Under the pieces are notes generated by a model that searched no databases, had not been told where the DNA came from, and saw only the letters and a list, made by a program, of their open reading frames with translations. 64,000 nt of DNA from Pseudomonas sp. LD120 (lineage in GTDB: Bacteria > Pseudomonadota > Gammaproteobacteria > Pseudomonadales > Pseudomonadaceae), in assembly GCF_009861525.1 (NCBI RefSeq), contig NZ_WVHL01000005.1, positions 62,001 through 126,000 of the forward strand, written 5' to 3'. Numbering within the stretch: position 1 is the stretch's first letter; each line of letters starts with the position of its first letter. Made by a program: the position numbers and the translations under genes. Of the stretch, positions 28,141 to 38,321 are shown piece by piece.

Positions 28141-28168
28141 CACGGGGACAAGGGCGCTTGCTCCCGCC
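28141..28168 (-). repeat. REP-type element, single copy
   Basis: The minus strand reads GGCGGGAGCAAGCGCCCTTG and onward, a variant of the GGGAGCAAGC REP class. It sits between the convergent HAD and aminopeptidase genes and may fold as a hairpin at their 3' ends. Confidence 0.5.
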
Positions 28169-28221
28169 GGGGCGCCCAGCGCGCTTGTCACAACCTGCCA
28201 CCGCGCTCGATCCGCGTTACC

Positions 28222-29298
28222 TCAAGCCCCCATCAGTCGCTGCAAGGCCGCCTTGCGCTGCTCGACCGGCAACTGCCCCAGCGTCTCCACCGCGGCGAAA
28301 AACCCCGGCCAGTCGCCCCTCACCTGTTTGAACAACGCGGCAAATGCCGGCACCCACTGGTCGTACAAGCCGAACGGCAGCAGCCGCGCATTGTTCAGCG
28401 GCGCATTGATCCAGGCATCATAACGTTTGGAGCCGGCCCACTGGCTGTCACGCAGTTGCCGATAATCCTCGCGCAAACGCTCGAACGCCAATGCCTTGCG
28501 CTGACGCATCTGCTCGACGGGCAAGGGCAGGGCATATAGACGCTCCAGGCGTTTGCGCGTATCGAGCAACAGCTGGATGAACTGATCACGCTGGCGCACA
28601 TCGACGTTGTCCTGGGGCGGCAAACCGCGATAGGCCCGCCATTGCCGTGTGCCCTCCTGCTCGACGAAGGTGGCAAAAGATTCATTGAACTCGGTGTCAT
28701 CCTTCACATAGAAGCGCTGATGGGCCAGCTCATGAAAGATCAGGGTCGCCAGGCGCTCATCGCCCCAGTGCATCATCGAACTGATGATCGGATCGTCGAA
28801 CCAGCCCAGGGTCGAGTACGCCTCCACCCCGCCAATTGCCACATCCATGCCTTTTAGCTGCTGCCGCGCCGCCTCACCGCGAGCCGCGCCCTGGCTGTAG
28901 TAGCCGCGGTAGGCGACGCAACCGGCAATGGGAAAGCAGTGGGTTTGCGGACTCAGGGAGAACTCCGGCGTAGCGAACACATTCCACACCACATAGGGCC
29001 GGCCGATGTCGACGTACAGCCGGTAGCTGCGGTTGTCCGGCAGGTGCAGGTACTGGCTGGCAAAGCTCCGGGCCCGCTGCGACTGGGCCAGATGGGCCCG
29101 CAGGGTCGGGTCACTAGCGGGATCTGCCAACACCTCGGCCACCGGGGTGCGCGCCCGCAACAGCTGCAACTGTCCACTGGCCAGTTGGCTGTAGTAATCC
29201 AGGCTGCTGCAGCCGCTGAGCAGGCCAAGCATCAGGATCGGCAGCAGGACACGCGAAACGGCATCACGTATCCGATGGCATGAAGGCGGCCTGTTCAA
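28222..29298 (-). CDS. Putative zinc aminopeptidase lipoprotein
   Basis: The 358-residue protein has a lipoprotein signal with lipobox LLSGC (Cys about residue 30). A zinc-metallopeptidase motif HELAHQ lies near residue 190, with a downstream glutamate in FNESFATFVEQEG. This matches the Pseudomonas predicted aminopeptidase family (DUF2265-type). It is likely anchored to the periplasmic face of a membrane; the substrate is unknown. Lys/Arg-Leu-rich helices fill the C-terminal third. Confidence 0.87.
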   Translation of the reverse strand: MNRPPSCHRIRDAVSRVLLPILMLGLLSGCSSLDYYSQLASGQLQLLRARTPVAEVLADPASDPTLRAHLAQSQRARSFASQYLHLPDNRSYRLYVDIGRPYVVWNVFATPEFSLSPQTHCFPIAGCVAYRGYYSQGAARGEAARQQLKGMDVAIGGVEAYSTLGWFDDPIISSMMHWGDERLATLIFHELAHQRFYVKDDTEFNESFATFVEQEGTRQWRAYRGLPPQDNVDVRQRDQFIQLLLDTRKRLERLYALPLPVEQMRQRKALAFERLREDYRQLRDSQWAGSKRYDAWINAPLNNARLLPFGLYDQWVPAFAALFKQVRGDWPGFFAAVETLGQLPVEQRKAALQRLMGA

Positions 29299-29462
29299 TG
29301 TGCATCATCCGGAGAAAATCTGCCGGCAAGACTATCTCGCCAGCCCGACACTTCGCCAGGCGCCCGTGACGTCACTGGAAATGCCCGCAACACCAGCAGA
29401 GGGCTGCCAAGGTCGTTGATCAGCGTTATGCTCAGATTCCCCACGCTCAATCGGCCACCGCC

Positions 29463-29882
29463 ATGCGCCACTTATTGCTCGCCCTCAGCCTCACCGCCCT
29501 CGGCGCCTGCTCCAGCCCCTTGCCCAACGTCGATCCCCAGCAGGCCTGGATCGACCTGGCCACACCGACCCCAGGCGGCAAACTGGTGATGGCCGAACGC
29601 CTGGACAACCAGCGTTTGCAGGACGGCCGCTACTTCCAGGTCAGCCCGGGTAGCCATGAGTTGACGGTGCGCTTTGACTTCGAGGTGTTCTCCGGCGGCA
29701 TGGGCATGAATGCCGAACCTCAGGAACGCCTGTGCTACCTGACAGTGCGCTACGACCATTTCCAGGCCGGCCAGCGTTATCGCCTGGAAGCGCGCAACCT
29801 GGCGTTCACCCCCAGCGCCCGGCTGTACAACGCCCAGCGCGAGATCGTCGCCGAGGAGCGCATGATCAATTGCGTGCCCTGA
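29463..29882 (+). CDS. Small lipoprotein, conserved in pseudomonads
   Basis: A 139-residue protein with a short signal peptide and lipobox ALGAC (Cys at residue 16). The mature part is predicted beta-rich (GRYFQVSPGSHELTVRFDFEV, then YLTVRYDHFQAGQRYRLEARN), resembling small PEGA/DUF-type domains. No catalytic motif is seen. It corresponds in place to a P. aeruginosa hypothetical near PA0062 (recalled). It is divergent from the aminopeptidase gene and convergent with the first DUF1161 gene. Confidence 0.82.
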   Translation: MRHLLLALSLTALGACSSPLPNVDPQQAWIDLATPTPGGKLVMAERLDNQRLQDGRYFQVSPGSHELTVRFDFEVFSGGMGMNAEPQERLCYLTVRYDHFQAGQRYRLEARNLAFTPSARLYNAQREIVAEERMINCVP

Positions 29883-29888
29883 TTGGGC

Positions 29889-30122
29889 TCAGCCATCGTT
29901 CTTCTGGTAGATGATCTTCTTGGTGCCGTTTTCACAGCTGCCGACCACCATGTTGGTGTCTTGGACTTCGTCGTTGTTGACGATTTCCAGCGTGTAGGAC
30001 GGTACGCCCCGGGCCTGGATCTTGGCTTCGATCTCGGCCTTGAGTTCATCACAGGGCTTGGGGGCGGCCAGGGCCGATGAGGCCAGCGCACAACTAACAA
30101 CCGCCAAGGCAAAACGTTTCAT
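29889..30122 (-). CDS. DUF1161 exported protein, copy 1
   Basis: A 77-residue protein with a cleavable signal peptide (ending SSALA) and a compact mature domain starting APKPCDELKAEIEAKI. Two cysteines (in PCDEL and GSCENGTK) probably form a disulphide. It is of the DUF1161 family, of unknown function. A paralogue of the same length and Cys pattern is at 32019. The stop nearly touches the convergent lipoprotein gene (6 bp). Confidence 0.85.
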   Translation of the reverse strand: MKRFALAVVSCALASSALAAPKPCDELKAEIEAKIQARGVPSYTLEIVNNDEVQDTNMVVGSCENGTKKIIYQKNDG

Positions 30123-30273
30123 GATCTAAAGCTCCCTGGCTGCGGCGCGCACGAACGTGCACTGAAGCCGCAGTCGAGCATTCGACCACAGGTATTGGAA
30201 ACGAGTTCTGGGCCAGCGCGCTGGCCGGCTCCGGCCATGGGGCAAGGAACCGGCTCGCCGCGCTGCGCCCGCG

Positions 30274-30705
30274 TCAGCCGACCAGGGTCGCATCCAGGCT
30301 GATCTTGGCGTTAAGCACCTTGGACACCGGGCAACCTTCCTTGGCCTTATTGCTCAACTCAGTGAACTGCTGCTGACTGGCGCCGGGGATCTTCGCCTTC
30401 AGAATCAGCTGCACCGCAGTGATGGCGAAGCCGCCGTCGACCTGATCCAGGGTCACTTGCGCCTGGGTGTCGATGCTGTCCGCCTTGAGCCCGGCCTCAC
30501 CAAGAATCATCGAAAAAGCCATGGAGAAGCAGCCCGCATGGGCGGCACCGATCAACTCTTCCGGATTGGTGCCCTTGCCACCTTCAAAACGCGCCGTGAA
30601 ACCGTAAGGCGCTTCGCGCAACACACCGGTTTCGGTCGAAATAGAGCCAATACCGGTTTTCAGATCACCTTCCCAATGAGCCGAGGCTTTCTTTTTGATA
30701 CTCAT
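30274..30705 (-). CDS. osmC: OsmC-family peroxiredoxin (organic hydroperoxide reductase)
   Basis: The 143-residue cytoplasmic enzyme reduces organic hydroperoxides. The two reactive cysteines of the OsmC/Ohr fold are present as AAHAGCFSMA and KEGCPVSK. It is induced by osmotic and envelope stress in relatives. The ATG at 30705 (MSIKKKASAHWEGD) has AAGGAG at ideal spacing; the upstream frame start at 30741 is not credible. An AlgU-like promoter is seen upstream. It diverges from the luciferase-like oxidoreductase gene. Confidence 0.94.
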   Translation of the reverse strand: MSIKKKASAHWEGDLKTGIGSISTETGVLREAPYGFTARFEGGKGTNPEELIGAAHAGCFSMAFSMILGEAGLKADSIDTQAQVTLDQVDGGFAITAVQLILKAKIPGASQQQFTELSNKAKEGCPVSKVLNAKISLDATLVG

Positions 30706-30767
30706 CTCTATCTCCTTAAGAACCAGCGCGATGATTCGCACCGTAATGGTTTGCGTTGCCTAAGGGT

Positions 30768-30795
30768 TCTGAGGATAGATCTGACGGCAAAGTTC
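30768..30795 (-). promoter_or_regulatory. AlgU-like promoter upstream of osmC
   Basis: On the minus strand GAACTT (30790-30795) is an exact -35 match to the AlgU/RpoE consensus. A 17-nt spacer and TCAGA (30768-30772, one mismatch to TCTGA) follow. The start site would fall at about 30761, giving a leader of about 55 nt. The same TCAGA variant is seen at ErsA. Confidence 0.5.
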
Positions 30796-30946
30796 AGACG
30801 GGGTGATCGGCGTTCATTTACCCGACAAATTCACTCTGACTATTGAAACTCGGGTATATGCCCACATTGCATAGGTCTGACTTACAGACTTCGACAGGCT
30901 TTGGCTCATGACACAAGCCTGCACACCCTTAAGGAGAAGCAGGCTT

Positions 30947-31948
30947 ATGACTGCGCTGTCCGCTGTTAAATTCTCGACCCTCGACCTGGTGCCCGTGCGC
31001 GAAGACGGCAGCCCGGCGCAATCCTTGCGCAATTCCCTGGACTTGGCGCAACACGTGGAAAAGTGCGGCTACACTCGCTTCTGGGTCGCCGAGCACCACA
31101 ACATGGACGGCATCGCCAGCTCCGCGACCTCGGTTTTACTCGGCTACCTGGCCGCTGGCACCTCGTCCATTCGCGTCGGTTCCGGCGGCGTCATGCTGCC
31201 CAACCATGCGCCACTGGTGATCGCTGAACAGTTCGGCACCCTGGAAAGCCTGTACCCGGGCCGCATCGACCTGGGCCTGGGCCGCGCACCGGGTTCAGAC
31301 CAGATGACCGCCCGCGCCCTGCGCCGGGAACGCTCCGGCAGTGCCGACGATTTCCCCCAAGACGTGGCGGAGCTGATGGCCTATCTCGGCCCGCGTACCC
31401 CAGAACAGCGAGTGATCGCGGTACCAGGCACCGGGACCAACGTGCCGGTGTGGTTGCTGGGTTCCAGCCTGTTCAGCGCGCAATTGGCTGGAGAGCGGGG
31501 TTTGCCCTATGCCTTTGCCTCACATTTCGCTCCGCGCTACATGCATGAGGCAATTCGCGTCTATCGCAACCACTTCAAGCCTTCGGCGGTGCTCGACAAA
31601 CCTTACGTGATGCTCGGCGTACCGCTGGTCGCCGCCGACACCGATGAACAGGCCGAGTACCTGGCCACTTCGGTGTACCAGCGGATTCTCGCGCTGATGC
31701 GTGGCCAGAGCCTGGTGCAGCGCAAGCCGGTACAAAGCATGGATGGCCTGTGGCTGCCCCACGAGAAGGAGGCCGTCATGAGCTTCCTGGGACTGGCCAT
31801 GATCGGCAGCCCGGCAAAAATCCGCGCCAAGCTCGAAGTCCTGATCGAGCAGACCGGTGCCGATGAACTGATCTTCACCTGCGACCTGTACGAACACGCC
31901 GATCGCCTGCATTCCTATGAATTGCTGTCACAAGTGATGAAAGGCTAA
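30947..31948 (+). CDS. LLM-class flavin-dependent oxidoreductase (YhbW-like)
   Basis: The 333-residue protein belongs to the bacterial-luciferase-like TIM-barrel family, which uses FMN or F420; the YhbW-type group is most similar. Characteristic segments are [45 protein letters not shown] and [11 protein letters not shown]. The substrate is unknown. The ATG at 30947 follows AAGGAG; the ATG at 30908 lacks family similarity. It ends at a strong bidirectional terminator. Confidence 0.9.
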   Translation: MTALSAVKFSTLDLVPVREDGSPAQSLRNSLDLAQHVEKCGYTRFWVAEHHNMDGIASSATSVLLGYLAAGTSSIRVGSGGVMLPNHAPLVIAEQFGTLESLYPGRIDLGLGRAPGSDQMTARALRRERSGSADDFPQDVAELMAYLGPRTPEQRVIAVPGTGTNVPVWLLGSSLFSAQLAGERGLPYAFASHFAPRYMHEAIRVYRNHFKPSAVLDKPYVMLGVPLVAADTDEQAEYLATSVYQRILALMRGQSLVQRKPVQSMDGLWLPHEKEAVMSFLGLAMIGSPAKIRAKLEVLIEQTGADELIFTCDLYEHADRLHSYELLSQVMKG

Positions 31949-31971
31949 GGCCGGGGCAGGTTCTGGCAGGC

Positions 31972-32004
31972 AAAAAAAACCGACGCCTTGGCGTCGGTTT
32001 TTTT
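31972..32004. terminator. Bidirectional intrinsic terminator
   Basis: CCGACGCC (31980-31987) pairs with GGCGTCGG (31990-31997), extended by an A-run on the left and seven T residues on the right. It lies between the convergent LLM oxidoreductase and DUF1161 genes and has the poly-U feature on both strands. Confidence 0.92.
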
Positions 32005-32018
32005 ACCTCTACAAGGGC

Positions 32019-32243
32019 TCAGCCACGCTTGTAGACAATCTCCTTGGTGCCGGCTTCGCAAGAGCCGACCACTTTGCCGTCTGCCGCCGCGCCTTTGTCC
32101 ACCACTTCCAGCGAGTAGTGCGCGACGCCATTGGCGTCGAGCTTTGCAGCAATCTCGCCTTTGAGCTCGTCACAGGGCTTGCCAGCGGCTAAGGCAGTTC
32201 CCGCAAGACTCAACAAAGCAGCAGCTAATACTAGGTTTTTCAT
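32019..32243 (-). CDS. DUF1161 exported protein, copy 2
   Basis: A 74-residue protein with a signal peptide ending GTALA and mature start AGKPCDELKGEIAAKLDANG. It shares the PCDELK...EIxAK and GSC-x-x-GTK-x-IxYK segments with the copy at 29889, so the two are paralogues about 2 kb apart on the same strand. No function is known. The site before the ATG is weak. Confidence 0.85.
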   Translation of the reverse strand: MKNLVLAAALLSLAGTALAAGKPCDELKGEIAAKLDANGVAHYSLEVVDKGAAADGKVVGSCEAGTKEIVYKRG

Positions 32244-32377
32244 CGGTCACATTCCCTGGTCGGATCAAAAGAGGCGGCGTAGAGGCCGGCCTGACAGAGG
32301 TTCAAAACAGTTGTAGCGCTTTGCCATTTCCTATGGCAATCGGCCAGCGCACAAGTTCCAGAGCCTAGCTCAAGCCT

Positions 32378-32593
32378 TCAACTATTCACAATCCGAAACC
32401 CCACCTTGAGCGTGACCTGAAAGTGCGCCGCTTTGCCGTCCTTGATATGACCGCGTGTTTCGGTCACTTCAAACCACTCCAAGTGCTTGATGCTTTTATG
32501 CGCCTCGGCCAGCGCGTTGTTGATCGCCTCTTCGATGCTGTTGGGCGACGAACCCACCAGCTCAACTTTTTTGTAGGTGTGATGATCGGTCAT
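32378..32593 (-). CDS. Dodecin family flavin-binding protein
   Basis: A 71-residue protein with the dodecin signature: [33 protein letters not shown], with the conserved Trp of the flavin-stacking site, followed by the edge strand [11 protein letters not shown]. Dodecins form hollow dodecamers that store or buffer riboflavin and FMN. A GGAGAACGCC site precedes the ATG. It is a single gene. Confidence 0.93.
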   Translation of the reverse strand: MTDHHTYKKVELVGSSPNSIEEAINNALAEAHKSIKHLEWFEVTETRGHIKDGKAAHFQVTLKVGFRIVNS

Positions 32594-32751
32594 GGCGTTC
32601 TCCTTTTTAGCTGTGAATTACAGCCTAGCAGTGATTGTTCTTATTACGGGGGGCGCCATTGCCCAGGGGGAAATTCAGATTTTCTGCACTTTCCCCATAC
32701 GTCGCAGTCGGATATTACACAGCCCACTCATCACCCTGCAGGAGAGCCGAC

Positions 32752-33074
32752 ATGGCCAATACTTCGCTACGCAAAGCCTCACTGGAAAGCATGGAAGCTG
32801 AGATCGCAAGCCTGCTCAAATCCCTGGAAAGCCTCAAGGACGACGCTTCTGACGAGTCGCGCAAAACCCTCAAAGCGCTCAAAAGCAATGCTGAAAGTGC
32901 CTTGAAGCACTCGCGTAGCCTGCTCGCCGACGCGTATGAAGAAGTCAAAGTAAAAACCCGTGAAACCGGGATCGCCACCCGCGACTATGCCCAGGAGCAC
33001 CCGTGGACCACTGCCGGTGTGGCCGTCGGCGCTATTGGTCTGCTGGCCGCGTATCTGTTGTGCAAACACCGTAA

Positions 33075-33078
<4 letters not shown>
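32752..33078 (+). CDS. DUF883 (ElaB/YqjD-like) membrane-anchored protein
   Basis: A 108-residue protein with an N-terminal amphipathic coiled-coil (~residues 10-75) rich in Lys, Glu, Ala and Ser, and one C-terminal membrane helix ([18 protein letters not shown]) ending KHRN. This is the layout of the ElaB/YgaM/YqjD family, members of which bind ribosomes at the inner membrane in stationary phase in E. coli. The ATG at 32752 has a GGAGAG site; the upstream frame is not coding. It converges on trpI with a 4-bp overlap. Confidence 0.9.
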
Positions 33079-35318
<2,240 letters not shown>

Positions 35319-35319
<1 letters not shown>

Positions 35320-36131
35320 TGAGCCGCCTGCACACCCGCTTTGCCAAGCTCAAAGAACAGAACCGCGCCGCCCTGGTGACCTTCATCACCGCAGGCGATC
35401 CGAACTACGACACCTCCCTGGCGATCCTCAAGGGCCTGCCCGCAGCCGGCGCCGACGTGATCGAACTGGGCATGCCCTTCACCGATCCGATGGCCGACGG
35501 CCCGGCGATCCAGCTGGCCAACATCCGCGCCCTGGGAGCCCAGCAAAACCTGGCGAAAACCCTGCAGATGGTCCGCGAATTCCGCGACGGCAACCACGAA
35601 ACCCCGTTGGTGCTGATGGGCTACTTCAACCCCATCCACCACTACGGCGTGGGGCGTTTCATCGCCGACGCCAAGGCCTCCGGGGTGGATGGCCTGATCG
35701 TGGTCGACATGCCACCGGAACATAACAGCGAGCTCTGCGACCCGGCCCAGGCCGCCGGCATCGACTTCATCCGCCTGACCACGCCGACCACCGACGACGC
35801 GCGCCTGCCGAAGGTGCTCGATGGCAGTTCCGGCTTTGTCTACTACGTTTCGGTAGCTGGGGTGACCGGCGCCGGCGCCGCCACCCTGGAGCATGTGGAG
35901 GAGGCCGTGGCCCGCCTGCGACGCCACACCGACCTGCCCATCAGCATCGGTTTCGGCATCCGCACCCCGGAGCAGGCCGCCGCCATCGCCCGCCTGGCAG
36001 ACGGCGTGGTCGTGGGCTCGGCGCTGATCGACCACATCGCCAATGCCGAGTCTTGCGAGCAAGCGGTGGACGGAGTCCTGAGCCTGTGCGCGGCCTTGTC
36101 CGAAGGCGTGCGTCAAGCCCGGGTCAGCTGA
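35319..36131 (+). CDS. trpA: Tryptophan synthase alpha chain
   Basis: The 270-residue TIM-barrel subunit splits indole-3-glycerol phosphate into indole and glyceraldehyde 3-phosphate. The catalytic Glu and Asp lie in [17 protein letters not shown], and the phosphate-binding loops in VAGVTGAG and GFGIRTPEQ. The ATG overlaps the trpB stop, so translation is coupled. A clear terminator follows, closing the two-gene operon. Confidence 0.97.
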
Positions 36132-36195
36132 AGGTAAAGTTCCCGATACAGAGGAATTAGCGCCTCGCCACGCAGACTAAATAAGCAAGACCTTG

Positions 36196-36228
36196 GGGGT
36201 TCAGAGCCAACGTTCTGAACCCCTTTTT
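36196..36228 (+). terminator. Intrinsic terminator of trpBA
   Basis: GGGGTTCAGA (36196-36205) pairs with TCTGAACCCC (36214-36223) in a 10-bp stem with an 8-nt loop, followed by five T residues (36224-36228). It lies 65 bp after the trpA stop. Confidence 0.92.
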
Positions 36229-36254
36229 GCTGCATGCGCTGTGAGGAATGCCTG

Positions 36255-36698
36255 ATGAAAATGCCCAAACGTCTGATTGCCGGTGCGGCCGTGCTGATGC
36301 TCAGCGCAAGCCCGCTACTACAGGTCATGGCCGACGAACGCGGTGGCCATAATCGCGGTGGGCCACAGCAGGAGCATTGGGACAACCGCGGTCATGAACA
36401 TCGCGGCTCAGGGAATAACCACCGGGGCGGCCCGCCCCGGGATTTTGGCCCGGTGCGTCAAACCATCCGCGACAACCACCGCTACTTCGTACGCGGCGCT
36501 CCACCGCCACCGGGTATCCACCTGGTCCGCGGTCGGCCGTTGCCTCACGGCTACTACGGCGAGCGCCTCGACCGCCGCGCCCTGTCGCGCCTACCGGTGT
36601 ATCAAGGCTACGAATGGCGACGCATGGGCGGTGACATCATCCTGATCGCCGTGAGCACCGGGATCGTCTACGAGATCCTCAACGGCGTGCTCTACTGA
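36255..36698 (+). CDS. RcnB-family exported protein
   Basis: A 147-residue protein with a signal peptide (ending LLQVMADE), then a low-complexity His/Gly/Asn/Arg-rich stretch (~residues 28-70: GGHNRGGPQQEHWDNRGHEH). A C-terminal RcnB/CigR-like domain follows with RDNHRYFVRGAPPPPGIHLVRG, GYEWRRMGGDIILIAVSTGIVYEILNGVLY. The family includes the nickel/cobalt homeostasis protein RcnB; metal binding here is a guess from the histidines. The ATG at 36255 has a GAGGA site and is preferred over 36234. Confidence 0.85.
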   Translation: MKMPKRLIAGAAVLMLSASPLLQVMADERGGHNRGGPQQEHWDNRGHEHRGSGNNHRGGPPRDFGPVRQTIRDNHRYFVRGAPPPPGIHLVRGRPLPHGYYGERLDRRALSRLPVYQGYEWRRMGGDIILIAVSTGIVYEILNGVLY

Positions 36699-36754
36699 TC
36701 GTTTTTTGTACAAGTCCGGCTTCCAGGAGCCGGCTTACCGTGCACCGCCGCACC

Positions 36755-37081
36755 TTAGAACCCCGACACATCCAGCAGCCTGACGGCTCCCATCCACATC
36801 GCATGATCCGTGTGATCCAACAGGTCATTGCCAGTGTCCGGGTGTAAAAACACCACCAGCCCCCGGCGATTGAGCGCCAACCACGGCACCACCTGGGCAA
36901 ATAGCTCGGGAGCGAACGCCAACTGGCAGCTCCAATCCGGGTGCGGCCCGACCGGCCGCTCATGTACCCGGCCCATTTGCAGCTCGAACAGCTGCGCCGC
37001 CTGCTCGCACAAGGCCCGGGCCTGGTCCAGGGTGCTGGCGTCAAAGTAGACATGGGCGTGATAGCCCTTGATCCGTTGCAT
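36755..37081 (-). CDS. DOPA 4,5-dioxygenase-family protein
   Basis: A 108-residue protein with the family signature IKGYHAHVYFDASTLDQA at the N-terminus, PHPDWSCQLAF in the middle and HPDTGNDLLDHTDHAMWMG near the C-terminus. Conserved histidines probably bind a metal. Fungal and some bacterial relatives cleave DOPA extradiolly; the substrate in Pseudomonas is unknown. A GAGG site lies before the ATG. It stands alone between the RcnB-like gene and the LysR regulator. Confidence 0.88.
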   Translation of the reverse strand: MQRIKGYHAHVYFDASTLDQARALCEQAAQLFELQMGRVHERPVGPHPDWSCQLAFAPELFAQVVPWLALNRRGLVVFLHPDTGNDLLDHTDHAMWMGAVRLLDVSGF

Positions 37082-37256
37082 GCAAAGCCTCGCGATAAAG
37101 ACGAGCCCTCAAGGCTCGCCACAGATGCAGAACACCCGCTGTGAAGAAAACACCGACCCCATGAAAACACCGAAAGCCGACCGGCTCAAAACGCTTGCAC
37201 CAGCGTCGCCGCCACCTCCAGCAGTTGCTGGCGCAGCCTTATAGGCTGCGATCCAC

Positions 37257-38207
37257 CTATAAGGCAATGGACGGCAACGACAATCCCGTGAGGAACTGGC
37301 CGCTGCCGGCCTGCTCGGCCATCAGCCAATCGACGAAGCGCTGGATCAACGGCCCGCGACGCTTGCGCGGCGGCAGCACCACGTAATAGCCGTAGGCGGA
37401 CAGCGCACTCTGGGCGATCGGCCGGCACAGCAGGCCCTGGTCCAGCAGGTTGTCCACCAGGTGGCGCCAGCCGATGGCCACGCCCTGGCCGCCGATGGCC
37501 GCCTGGATCAGCAGGGTGTAGTTGTCGAAACGCAATTGCCCGGGGGGCGGGGCGCCGGCCAGTCCCAGTTCGCGGAACACCCCGCTCCAGTCGAACCAGT
37601 GACTGGCGTTTTCGCCGCGCAGGTGCAGCAGCGGCATCTCCAGCAGGGCATGGGCGGGCAGGGGGGCAGCGCGGTCCTTGAGCAGCAGCGGGCTGCACAC
37701 CGGAAACACTTCCTCGCTGAACAGCCAGTGACCTTCGCCGTGTTTGAAACGCCCGTCGCCGAACAACACCGCCACGTCGATATCGCTGCGCAGCATGCTG
37801 TGGCTGCGTTCGCTGGTCACCAGGCTGACGTCCACCTGGGGGTTGGCCTCATGGAAGCGATGCAGGCGCGGCATCAGCCAGTAGGCGGCGAAGGCGAAAT
37901 CCGTGGCCACCTGCAACACCTCGTGCTGATGCTGCTGGACCAGGGCAGTGAGACCGGCATCGATGCTCTGCAAGCCGATCTGCACCTGCTCCAGCAACAA
38001 CGCGCCGGAGTCGGTCAGTTCGATGCCCCGGTAGATGCGGTCGAACAAGCGTACGCCCAATTGCTCTTCCAGCCGCTTGATTTGCTGGCTGATCGCCGGC
38101 TGGGTAGTGCCCAGTTCCACTGCCGCCGCGGTGAAGCTGCGCAGACGTGCGGCCGCTTCAAACACCCGGAGCAGGTCCAGGGACAGGTCGCCAAGGGCTT
38201 CATACAT
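37257..38207 (-). CDS. LysR-type regulator of choline-sulfate utilisation
   Basis: The 316-residue LysR-family protein has an N-terminal helix-turn-helix (FTAAAVELGTTQPAISQQIKRLE) and an effector domain. It matches the regulator type consistently placed divergent to choline sulfatase. It is expected to activate betC and the transport genes in response to choline-O-sulfate or a product, as inferred from P. putida and rhizobial bet clusters. The 114-bp gap to betC should hold its binding site; no clear palindrome was identified. Confidence 0.88.
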   Translation of the reverse strand: MYEALGDLSLDLLRVFEAAARLRSFTAAAVELGTTQPAISQQIKRLEEQLGVRLFDRIYRGIELTDSGALLLEQVQIGLQSIDAGLTALVQQHQHEVLQVATDFAFAAYWLMPRLHRFHEANPQVDVSLVTSERSHSMLRSDIDVAVLFGDGRFKHGEGHWLFSEEVFPVCSPLLLKDRAAPLPAHALLEMPLLHLRGENASHWFDWSGVFRELGLAGAPPPGQLRFDNYTLLIQAAIGGQGVAIGWRHLVDNLLDQGLLCRPIAQSALSAYGYYVVLPPRKRRGPLIQRFVDWLMAEQAGSGQFLTGLSLPSIAL

Positions 38208-38321
38208 AAGCTGTACTTATCCTAGTCATTGCCGTGCATGGGCTTTACCGCCAAAGACATGGAATCCATGCTCAATCGCAGCACTTTCGCATAACCCTTG
38301 ACTATGGAATGCCGCGAACCC

